From Xanthobacteraceae bacterium (GTDB lineage Bacteria; Pseudomonadota; Alphaproteobacteria; Rhizobiales; Xanthobacteraceae): a stretch of DNA of 64,000 nt. A model generated the notes under the pieces. The model had not been told where the DNA came from and ran no database searches. It saw nothing but the letters and a program-made list of their open reading frames with translations. The stretch is taken from contig JASHQI010000186.1 of NCBI GenBank assembly GCA_030037645.1, forward strand, positions 1 to 64,000, written 5' to 3'. Every line of letters begins with the position of its first letter. Position 1 is the stretch's first letter. Below, piece after piece: positions 56,395 to 64,000 of this stretch. The translations under genes and the position numbers were made by a program.

Positions 56395-57531
56395 ATGAGT
56401 ACCGAACTCTCTCTTATTTCCGAATTAGAGAGCGCGATGAAAAGCGGCTCTCAGGACAAACGCGTCGAAACGTTGCGACGCATTACCGATCTTTTTGCTG
56501 CCGAGGCGGAACGCTTCAACGATCGCGAGATCGATGTGTTCGATGGAATTCTGGAGCATCTGATCAACAAGATCGAACATAGAGCACTCGCGGAGCTCAG
56601 TCGACGCCTTGGGCCGATCAAAAATGCACCGTGCAACGTCGTGCAACGCCTGGCAAGGGACGAGGATATCGCGGTCGCCGGACCGGTCCTCAAGCAATCC
56701 ACTCGTCTGAGCGACGCCGACCTGATCGAAATTGCCAACAGCCGACCTCAGGCGCACCTCTTGGCAATTTCGGGACGCGCCCAAATTGACACCTCCGTTA
56801 CCGACGTTCTTCTGCAGCGCGGTGATAACCACGTGTTTCATAAGCTTGCTGAGAACGAAAATGCCGACTTTTCCGACCATGGGTTTGCAACACTTGTGAA
56901 GCACTCCGAGAGCGACGAACAACTCGCCGAGAAGATCGGATTTCGGCGCGATGTTCCGTTGCCTATATTTCGCGAACTTTTACGGCGGGCCACCAAGGTG
57001 GTGCGTTTGCGCCTCTTGGGTTCAGCCAATCCCGACGCCTTCGATCGCATTCACAGCGCTCTCGAGGCCGTATCCGGCGACGAGCAACGCGAGGCGAGCT
57101 CTCAGCATGACCGCGATTTTGCCGAAGCGTACGAGAAGGCACTTGCGCTTCACAGCAATGGCGAAATCAGCGAATCGAAGATTCTCGAATATGCCAGAAT
57201 GGAGCGCTACGCCGACATGCTCGCTGCGCTTTCACTTCTCAGCGGGGCGCCGATGCAGTTGGTGGAAAATATTTTGCAAAGCAAGCACCGCGAGGCGTTT
57301 CTCATACCTTGCAAAGCCGCCGGCTTAAGGTGGTCGACGGTCTGCATCATGATGACCTATCGAGCCAATAACGTGATACTTTCAGGTGCGCAGCATGATT
57401 CCCTTCGGACCGACTATTTAAAGCTATCCGAGACGGCGGCGGCGAGGGTGCTTTCGATTTTGGCAGGGTCAGCCAGCGACTCCAAAGAGTCTCGCCGTCG
57501 CAATGAACTCTCGCCTGCAAACCCCGCTTAG
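56395..57531 (+). CDS. DUF2336-domain protein
   Basis: SELESAMKSGSQDKRVETLRRITDLFAAEAERFNDREIDVFDGILEHLINKIEHRALAELSRRL. Confidence 0.8.
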   Translation: MSTELSLISELESAMKSGSQDKRVETLRRITDLFAAEAERFNDREIDVFDGILEHLINKIEHRALAELSRRLGPIKNAPCNVVQRLARDEDIAVAGPVLKQSTRLSDADLIEIANSRPQAHLLAISGRAQIDTSVTDVLLQRGDNHVFHKLAENENADFSDHGFATLVKHSESDEQLAEKIGFRRDVPLPIFRELLRRATKVVRLRLLGSANPDAFDRIHSALEAVSGDEQREASSQHDRDFAEAYEKALALHSNGEISESKILEYARMERYADMLAALSLLSGAPMQLVENILQSKHREAFLIPCKAAGLRWSTVCIMMTYRANNVILSGAQHDSLRTDYLKLSETAAARVLSILAGSASDSKESRRRNELSPANPA

Positions 57532-57562
57532 CCGTCGGACTCACGGTCTTCAATCGAAACCG

Positions 57563-59077
57563 TCAGCCGCTGACCGCCGACAGGTAATTGACCAGGCTCA
57601 TCTGCGCAAGCCTCGCCGTCACAGCCATCGACGCCGACAGGTCGTTTTGCAGCGTCAGGAGCTGCTCGCCAATGTCATTTTGGTTCACGCCGTCGATATT
57701 CTGCAGCATGTCCTGCAGCGTATTTTGAGTCTGCGTATTCATAGTGGCTGCGTTGGTGACGGTCGTCTGAGCGTTAGCGATGTTGGCCTCAATATCGCTG
57801 ATCGTCTGTACGCCCGGTTGACCGCTTAGGTTTGCCGAGACTGCCTGACTGAGCGCCTGATAGCTTGCCTCGGCGTTCGAATCGCTCGCCGAATAGGTGG
57901 TCGCGGCCAGGGCAGCCACGTTGGCGACCAGCGAACTGATGGCCGGCTCGATCGCTTGCATGCCGTAGGAGACGGTCATGGAGGGGCCGACCTGGGCCGT
58001 CGCGGTCTGCAGCGCCGGCGTGCTACCGTTTTCTCCGGTGTACCAGAACACGGTATTCGCAGGCGTGCCGCTCACCAAAGACGTTGCGGTGTCGTACGGC
58101 GGGCCTTCGACGATCTGCGGCGGGTCCGAGCTGAAAAAGTCGTTGGCCGCGGCAAGTGCCGAAGCGGCCGGCAGCGCGGTTTGCGCCAAATTGCTGATTG
58201 CGCTGGTCAGCGCAGTCTGAAGGTTTGCGGCGGTGTCTGCGGGCGTGGCGCCGATGGTGAACTGATTGGCGCTGGGGGAAGAAGCGGTCGTCGCTGTAAG
58301 CGTGATAGTTTGGCTTGAGCCGTCCGGAAGAGTGAGGTCGAACTGGATCGAGTCCCCGTTATTGGGATTGGAGGAGCCAAGATCGACCGAAATTGAAGGC
58401 GGTGAGCCGGAAGGACCGGACACCGTCGCTCCGGTCAAACTGGAACTCACGCTTGCGAGTTGGAAGCCGAACGGTGAGCCGTCCTGGCTGAGCGTGACGG
58501 TCGACGATCCGGTCCCGCCCACGCTGACGCTCAGGCGCCCAAGCCCATTGGAGCCTTCGTCAGCCTGCAACCGGTTCGCAATCACCTGCGTGAGGCCGGC
58601 CTGAGTAGCGGTGCCGTTCAGGATCGTATCGACGCTGGCAACGGAGGGTTGATCCGTCGCACTGCCGGAGAACAGATAATTGCCTCCGATCTGGGTGTTC
58701 AGCAAGGAAAGGATTTGATCGAGATAACTCGCAGCGGACTCTTGCGTCGCGGTCTGCCCGGTATTGTCGAGCGAAAATGCACCCTGCTGACTGATCGTCT
58801 GCTGGACCGAACTGCCGACACTGCCAAGTTGACTGAGCACCGATTGCGCGATGCCCAGCGTCGTGCCGAGGGCCGTCGTCGTGGTGCTGTAGCCATTGAT
58901 GGCGGCAAGCTGTGCGTTCAGTTGCAGTGCAAGTCCCGCCTGCGACCCGAGGCCGGAATAGGTTGTGGCGGCTTCGCCGGTACTAAGCTCCTCACTGAGC
59001 GTATTGAGCTGATTGCTCATATTATTCTGCGCCAGCAGATTGGCCGCAGTAAGGGATCCGGGACCGGTGATGCTCAT
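57563..59077 (-). CDS. flgL: Flagellar hook-filament junction protein FlgL
   Basis: NMSNQLNTLSEELSTGEAATTYSGLGSQAGLALQLNAQLAAINGY; flagellin-like termini; downstream of flgK. Confidence 0.87.
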   Translation of the reverse strand: MSITGPGSLTAANLLAQNNMSNQLNTLSEELSTGEAATTYSGLGSQAGLALQLNAQLAAINGYSTTTTALGTTLGIAQSVLSQLGSVGSSVQQTISQQGAFSLDNTGQTATQESAASYLDQILSLLNTQIGGNYLFSGSATDQPSVASVDTILNGTATQAGLTQVIANRLQADEGSNGLGRLSVSVGGTGSSTVTLSQDGSPFGFQLASVSSSLTGATVSGPSGSPPSISVDLGSSNPNNGDSIQFDLTLPDGSSQTITLTATTASSPSANQFTIGATPADTAANLQTALTSAISNLAQTALPAASALAAANDFFSSDPPQIVEGPPYDTATSLVSGTPANTVFWYTGENGSTPALQTATAQVGPSMTVSYGMQAIEPAISSLVANVAALAATTYSASDSNAEASYQALSQAVSANLSGQPGVQTISDIEANIANAQTTVTNAATMNTQTQNTLQDMLQNIDGVNQNDIGEQLLTLQNDLSASMAVTARLAQMSLVNYLSAVSG

Positions 59078-60936
59078 TACGAACCTACTTGCAGCAACGT
59101 GGCCATCAGCTCTTGGATTGTCGTCATCACCCGTGCATTGGCGCCATAGGCATTCTGCAACGCGATGAGGTTCGACATTTCGGTGTCGATGTTGACGCCC
59201 GACTCATTGTCGAAGCGCTGTTGCAGCGCGCTCAAGACGGTATCCTGTCCCTGTTGCAGATTGGTGGCCGCAGTGGCCGCTTGGCCCTGCTGGCTGACCA
59301 CTTGGCTCAAATAGTCCGTCAGCGTGCCGCTATAGGGCTCGGACGAGGTGCCTATTCCGGTGGTGGACGAATAGGTCAGCGAAGCATTGGTCATCTGGTT
59401 GAGAATGAAATTCGGCCGCGTCGAATCGCCCGAGGCGGTGCTGGAGGAGTAGGCGACCAGGCTGCCGGGCGAAGCGACGAGCGCGGGGTTGACTTCAATG
59501 GCGCCGGCAAGGCCCGTGGTCTGCGAACCGGCGGCGGTGATTGCGCCGGTAATTGGCTCGGTTCCGTCCGTGAACAGCGAAAGCTGTGCGCTTCCGCTCG
59601 TGAGTGAAGTCACGGTTGCGGTCGCCGACAACGAATTGACGACATTGGAGCTGCCGTTGTTGAGCACCTGCAACACCGTCCCGGACGGATTGGAGAATTG
59701 CAGATTGGCCCCGAGCGCGGCATTGAGCTGCGCGACGACGGAACTCATGCCACCGGAAAAGTTGACGCCAATCTCCTGATTGGCCGAACTCGACGACGTG
59801 CTCTGCGGCAGCGTGCCGCCAGCGCCAAGTGATACGATAGTCACCGTCTGCGGCGACCCCGAACCATTGGTATAAGTGAGCTGGATCGTATTGCCCGGCA
59901 AAAGCGCGCCGACATCGACGCTGTATCCGGACTGCGAGCCGGACGTGACCGCCGTGCCGCTTGTGGTCTGGTTCGACAGCGCCTGCGACATCTGGTTCGC
60001 GAATTCGTCGAGCTGATCCTGCGCTTGCGGCAGGATGCTGTCGCGCATCTGCAGATAAGCGCCGATCTGACCCGACTGGATGGCATCATCCGCAACAAGA
60101 TCGGTGGTCGAGCCTCCTGGCGATGTCAGGGTGATCGTTCCGGCGCCGTCGTCGCTCGGATTGGCGCTCCACAGCGTTGTTGCCGAAAGCGTCCCGACGT
60201 TAGTGAAGCTGAGTTGCGATGCTTGTCCGGCAGCCACAAGTTGCTGGCCGGTCCCGGTAAAGATCGAAACCTGATTTTGCGATCCCTGCAAGACGGTTAC
60301 ATTCATCAACTGACTGAGCTGCGTTATGTCCTGGTCGCGCTGGTCCTCAAGCGTCGCCGTGGTCGTGTCTGAAACGTTGGTTGCTCCGAGTTGCTGGTTG
60401 ATTTGAGCAATCTGCTGCAACGCGGTGTTCGCCGTCTGTACGTCACTGGCGATGCCCTGCTCGGCCTGCGTGCGCAACTGCTGGATGGAGGCGGTCATCG
60501 AATTGAGATTTTGCGCCACCGTCTGCGCGGCGCTGATGACGCTGCTCTGCGCGGAGTAAGAGCTTGGATTCGACGCCAGTCCTTGCAGGGCCGTAGTGAA
60601 ATCGTCGAAAATCGCATCGAAGGAAGTGGATGACCCCGGCGTGCCATAGATCTGCTGTAATTGCTGATAGAACTGTGCACTCAAATCCGCACTGGCGTCA
60701 CCTGACGTTTCCGTCCACAATTGGCTCTGCAATAAGGTGTCGAGGTCGCGATTGATTCCGGTCGTGTCAACGCTTGTCCCGCCGTTGTTGTTGCCGCCGA
60801 CTTCGACCTGATTGACGCTTTCATCGACGTAACCTGGCGTATTGGCGTTCGCCACATTCCCGGCGATGACCGACAGGCTTTGCTGGGTCGCATTCACGCC
60901 GGCCAACGCGGCGGATAACGCCTGGGAAAGGCCCAT
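59077..60936 (-). CDS. flgK: Flagellar hook-associated protein FlgK
   Basis: SQALSAALAGVNATQQSLSVIAGNVANANTPGYVDESVNQVE; C-term SGVNIDTEMSNLIALQNAYGANARVMTTIQELMATLLQ. Confidence 0.94.
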   Translation of the reverse strand: MGLSQALSAALAGVNATQQSLSVIAGNVANANTPGYVDESVNQVEVGGNNNGGTSVDTTGINRDLDTLLQSQLWTETSGDASADLSAQFYQQLQQIYGTPGSSTSFDAIFDDFTTALQGLASNPSSYSAQSSVISAAQTVAQNLNSMTASIQQLRTQAEQGIASDVQTANTALQQIAQINQQLGATNVSDTTTATLEDQRDQDITQLSQLMNVTVLQGSQNQVSIFTGTGQQLVAAGQASQLSFTNVGTLSATTLWSANPSDDGAGTITLTSPGGSTTDLVADDAIQSGQIGAYLQMRDSILPQAQDQLDEFANQMSQALSNQTTSGTAVTSGSQSGYSVDVGALLPGNTIQLTYTNGSGSPQTVTIVSLGAGGTLPQSTSSSSANQEIGVNFSGGMSSVVAQLNAALGANLQFSNPSGTVLQVLNNGSSNVVNSLSATATVTSLTSGSAQLSLFTDGTEPITGAITAAGSQTTGLAGAIEVNPALVASPGSLVAYSSSTASGDSTRPNFILNQMTNASLTYSSTTGIGTSSEPYSGTLTDYLSQVVSQQGQAATAATNLQQGQDTVLSALQQRFDNESGVNIDTEMSNLIALQNAYGANARVMTTIQELMATLLQVGS

Positions 60937-60989
60937 TGCTCTCGCCGTCCGCGCGGCTCACCGGTTACGCCCCAAAGGGGCGCCAATCC

Positions 60990-62972
60990 TCACTGAAGGA
61001 CCTGGAGCAAATTCTGAATCATCTGATCGGCGGTCTGCATGACGCGGGCATTGGCCGAGTAGGCTTGCTGCGCCACGATCAATTGGCTGAACTGGGTGGC
61101 GATGTCGACGTTTGAAGACTCCAGCGAACTGCCCTCGATTGTGCCGGTGGCTCCGTATATAGGGTTACCCGACTCCGGCGTGGCGGCAAAAGCGTCGCCA
61201 CTCAAGGCCTGCAAGGAATCCGCGCCGTTGAATGTCGCCAGCGTGATCTGCGCGAGTGGAATGGTTTGGCCGTTGGAAAACGTGCCGACTATTTCGTTAT
61301 TGTTGCCGACAGACACCGATTGCAGCGATCCCGCGGCATAACCGTTCTGCTGGATTTCGCTGACCTGCGGCGTACCGCTGGAATTTGCGAACTGCGTCAG
61401 CCCATTGGTGCCGAGATTGAGTTGTACGGTGCTCAACGTGTCGCCGTTGACGGTCAGCGCTGGCAGCGTCAGCGCCGTTGACGTCGGCTGAGTTAGCTGG
61501 CCGCTTGAATTGAAGATGAAATTGGTGCCGACATTCTGCCAAGCCGATTGCGTGCCTGTGGCGCTCGAATTGGTCTGGTAGAACAAATTCCATACGCTCT
61601 GGCCGTCACTATTACTGACTTGCGCCCAGCGGAATTGAATATTGACCGGATTGCCGTCGGCATCGTAGGCGGTGAGCGATCCGCCGGACGTCGATTGAGC
61701 GGTAAACGTGGATACATCGTTGCCGATCACCGTGCCGTTGCCGGGAGTCACCGTCGCATTCTGGATGCCGAAAGTTGACGGCGACGCTGTGCCGCCGATG
61801 GCGATCGAGGCGGTCGGGTCCGTCGCCAACAGCGTGATGTCGCCATTGGAGGTATTCACCGAGCCGATCACGCCGGTCAGGTTTTGAACGGCCGTCTGCA
61901 ATTCGCCGAGCGTGGCAACGTCGCCTGCCGCGGAGCCGAAGGTGATCGTCTGCGCCGCGCCGCCGCCAACCGAAACGGTGAGGGTTTTCCCGTTCAAGCC
62001 CTGCGTCAACAAATTGGTCGGCGCGAAAGAGGCGTTTCCAGTTCCAAAGCCGAGATCGGAGGCGTCGTCGGCGCCGCTGCCGCCCACCGTAACTTGAGCT
62101 GTATCGTTATTGCCGGTTAGCACTAAACTGCCGCCGCTGAGTGAGGCTGTCACCGCCGCGTTACCCGAGGCGCCGGAGTTGATTGCGTTGATCAGTTCGC
62201 CAACGGTGGTGCCCGCCGACGCCGTGAAGGTCGTCGTGTTGGTTCCGTCCCCGATTGAAATCGTGTCGCCGGTACCAACTCCGAGCGACGAGAGCGTGGT
62301 CGCGTCCGTAAGATTGGTTACGGTCCCAGTCCCGACCGCTGCCGCATCCGGCTGGAGGGTCGCGCCGGTGCCGATAATTTCCGCCCCGGCTATCGGACTG
62401 TTGGAATAGTCGGATGTATCGATCAGCCCCGAAGTTGGCGTGCTTGGCAGGTTGGCCTGATAGCTTATTGCGGTCGTCGCCTGCGCCGGCACAAAATTGT
62501 TGTTGAACTGCAAAACCTGAGGAACGCTGCCTTCGGGATTGCCGGTGGTCGCATTGACCGGAATTCCCATGAGATAATATCCGGCGCCGTTGACAAGGTA
62601 TCCCTGCGAGTCGAGCTGGAAATCGCCGGCCTGGGTGTAATCGTCGATGCCGGAAAAGACCGGCTGATTATCGCTGACCCCGGTCGGTTGCGCCACCACG
62701 AAAAAGCCCGAGCCATTGATGGCCATGTCGGTCGAAACCGACGTGCTCTGAATCGAGCCCTGCACCGTGTTCGTCGCGACCGAAGAAGCGGTTACGCCGC
62801 CGGCGATCTGTTCTCCCACAGCAGCCTGCGCGACGAGATCCTGAAAGCTGGTGTCGGTTTCCTTGTAGCCGGTGGTCTGAGAGTTGGCGATGTTGCCCGA
62901 TATGTTTTGCAGCGCAAACGACTGTGCCTGCAGACCAGCCACCGCGGTGGTCAATGCATCGAAGATACCCAT
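60990..62972 (-). CDS. flgE: Flagellar hook protein FlgE (660 aa, with flagellin-IN-like inserts)
   Basis: MGIFDALTTAVAGLQAQSFALQNISGNIANSQTTGYKETDTSFQDLV; C-term SSLESSNVDIATQFSQLIVAQQAYSANARVMQTADQMIQNLLQVLQ. Confidence 0.95.
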   Translation of the reverse strand: MGIFDALTTAVAGLQAQSFALQNISGNIANSQTTGYKETDTSFQDLVAQAAVGEQIAGGVTASSVATNTVQGSIQSTSVSTDMAINGSGFFVVAQPTGVSDNQPVFSGIDDYTQAGDFQLDSQGYLVNGAGYYLMGIPVNATTGNPEGSVPQVLQFNNNFVPAQATTAISYQANLPSTPTSGLIDTSDYSNSPIAGAEIIGTGATLQPDAAAVGTGTVTNLTDATTLSSLGVGTGDTISIGDGTNTTTFTASAGTTVGELINAINSGASGNAAVTASLSGGSLVLTGNNDTAQVTVGGSGADDASDLGFGTGNASFAPTNLLTQGLNGKTLTVSVGGGAAQTITFGSAAGDVATLGELQTAVQNLTGVIGSVNTSNGDITLLATDPTASIAIGGTASPSTFGIQNATVTPGNGTVIGNDVSTFTAQSTSGGSLTAYDADGNPVNIQFRWAQVSNSDGQSVWNLFYQTNSSATGTQSAWQNVGTNFIFNSSGQLTQPTSTALTLPALTVNGDTLSTVQLNLGTNGLTQFANSSGTPQVSEIQQNGYAAGSLQSVSVGNNNEIVGTFSNGQTIPLAQITLATFNGADSLQALSGDAFAATPESGNPIYGATGTIEGSSLESSNVDIATQFSQLIVAQQAYSANARVMQTADQMIQNLLQVLQ

Positions 62973-63044
62973 GACAATGTCTCCAACTCGATCTCAACAA
63001 CACCGGCGGGCCAACCGGGCGTAGCCGTCTCGCGCAATCATGCA

Positions 63045-63059
63045 GCAAGGCGCGTGCCA
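63045..63059 (-). promoter_or_regulatory. sigma54 -24/-12 promoter (TGGCAC-N5-TTGC) upstream of flgE
   Basis: plus-strand GCAAGGCGCGTGCCA = minus-strand TGGCACGCGCCTTGC, perfect core, 73 nt before the flgE start. Confidence 0.8.
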
Positions 63060-63266
63060 TCATCTTTATCTTGTCATTTCAATGACTTGCCAGAATGGCG
63101 GCCACCGGCTCTGGTACGGTTGTGCCGGCCTGCGGGGCAAAAATTGCCGGCTCGCGCGATCCACCTTTGTATGACCCGAGAGCCAACCGAACGGCGCGAC
63201 GCACGCCTTGAGAACGACGCGTTGAGGGTGTTGTAATCCACTTGTAAATCAGCTGAGCGGACCACC

Positions 63267-64000
63267 ATGCGCTTCGAAGGCACGAGCGCCTACGTTGCCA
63301 CCGACGACCTTAAAGTCGCCGTCAATGCGGCCATCGCACTCGAGCGTCCGTTGCTGGTCAAAGGCGAGCCGGGCACCGGCAAGACGGTGCTCGCGATCGA
63401 GATCGCCAAGGCACTCGGCGCGCCGTTGATCGAGTGGCACATCAAGTCGACCACCAAGGCACTGCAAGGTCTCTACGAATACGACGCCGTGACGCGGCTG
63501 CGCGACAGCCAATTGGGCGACGCGCGCGTCAAGGACATTCGCAACTACATCAAGCGCGGCAAGCTGTGGGACGCTTTCATTGCCGACGAGCGGCCCGTGC
63601 TGCTCATCGACGAGATCGACAAGGCCGACATCGAGTTTCCGAACGACCTGTTGCAAGAACTCGATCGCATGGAGTTCTTCGTCTACGAAACGGGAGAAAC
63701 GATCCATGCGCGGCGCCGGCCGATCGTCGTCATCACGTCCAACAATGAGAAGGAGCTGCCCGATGCGTTTTTGCGCCGTTGCTTCTTCCATTACATCCGT
63801 TTCCCCGACCCCGATACGATGCGCGCGATCGTCGAGGTGCACTTTCCCGGCATCAAGCATCGGCTGGTCGCCGAAGCGCTAAAGTTGTTCTACGAGATTC
63901 GCGACGTTCCCGGCATGAAAAAGAAACCGTCGACCTCGGAACTACTCGATTGGCTGAAACTGCTGATGGTCGAAGACATATCCGTAGAAACCTTGCGCGA
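63267..64000 (+). CDS. MoxR-family AAA+ ATPase, 3' truncated by window edge
   Basis: RPLLVKGEPGTGKTVLAIEIAKALGAPLIEWHIKSTTKALQGLYEYDAVTRL...RPVLLIDEIDKADIEFPNDLLQELDRMEFFV; open at right edge. Confidence 0.9.
   Translation, partial: MRFEGTSAYVATDDLKVAVNAAIALERPLLVKGEPGTGKTVLAIEIAKALGAPLIEWHIKSTTKALQGLYEYDAVTRLRDSQLGDARVKDIRNYIKRGKLWDAFIADERPVLLIDEIDKADIEFPNDLLQELDRMEFFVYETGETIHARRRPIVVITSNNEKELPDAFLRRCFFHYIRFPDPDTMRAIVEVHFPGIKHRLVAEALKLFYEIRDVPGMKKKPSTSELLDWLKLLMVEDISVETLR

Noticed and set aside
1-64000. tRNA/rRNA genes, CRISPR arrays, transposases, integrases
   Set aside because: None recognised by eye on either strand; a tRNAscan/ISfinder run would be needed to be certain.

Overview
The window is a GC-rich alphaproteobacterial chromosome segment that looks Bradyrhizobium-like (inferred from gene content, not searched). 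Positions ~1-12.6 kb form a catabolic/uptake island: SsuC/TauC-type ABC permeases and an ABC solute-binding protein, five Bug/TctC-type solute receptors without visible membrane subunits, a CaiB/BaiF CoA-transferase, an LLM flavin oxidoreductase, an Asp/Glu-racemase-like enzyme, and a long-form purC. Positions ~12.6-19.5 kb hold a ClpX-type zinc-finger/HTH orphan preceded by three tandem operator-like dyads, a GST, a cupin, and a minus-strand group of membrane/periplasmic genes that includes a CXXCH-bearing Vgb-like protein. Positions ~19.6-63 kb hold cckA and a large flagellar region: flhB-fliR-fliQ-fliE-flgC-flgB, fliO-fliP, motE-DUF6468-fliM-fliL, flgF-flgG-flgA-flgH, fliX, flgI-flgJ-flgN, fliC, a fused flbT-flaF, and flgE-flgK-flgL. 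Interspersed are three TPR-glycosyltransferases, a Ser-rich flagellin-IN-like protein, and non-flagellar genes. The window ends in a MoxR ATPase gene. The most notable observations are the single-frame FlbT-FlaF fusion with an internal SD/ATG, the GTACGGC repeats in the flagellin leader, three perfect TTAA-N7-TTAA (CtrA-type) boxes and good sigma54 -24/-12 sites at flagellar promoters, the Ser-rich flagellin-IN protein next to candidate flagellin glycosyltransferases, and the triple dyad upstream of the ClpX-zinc-finger/HTH gene. Everything was read by eye from sequence and the ORF track; no database search was run.
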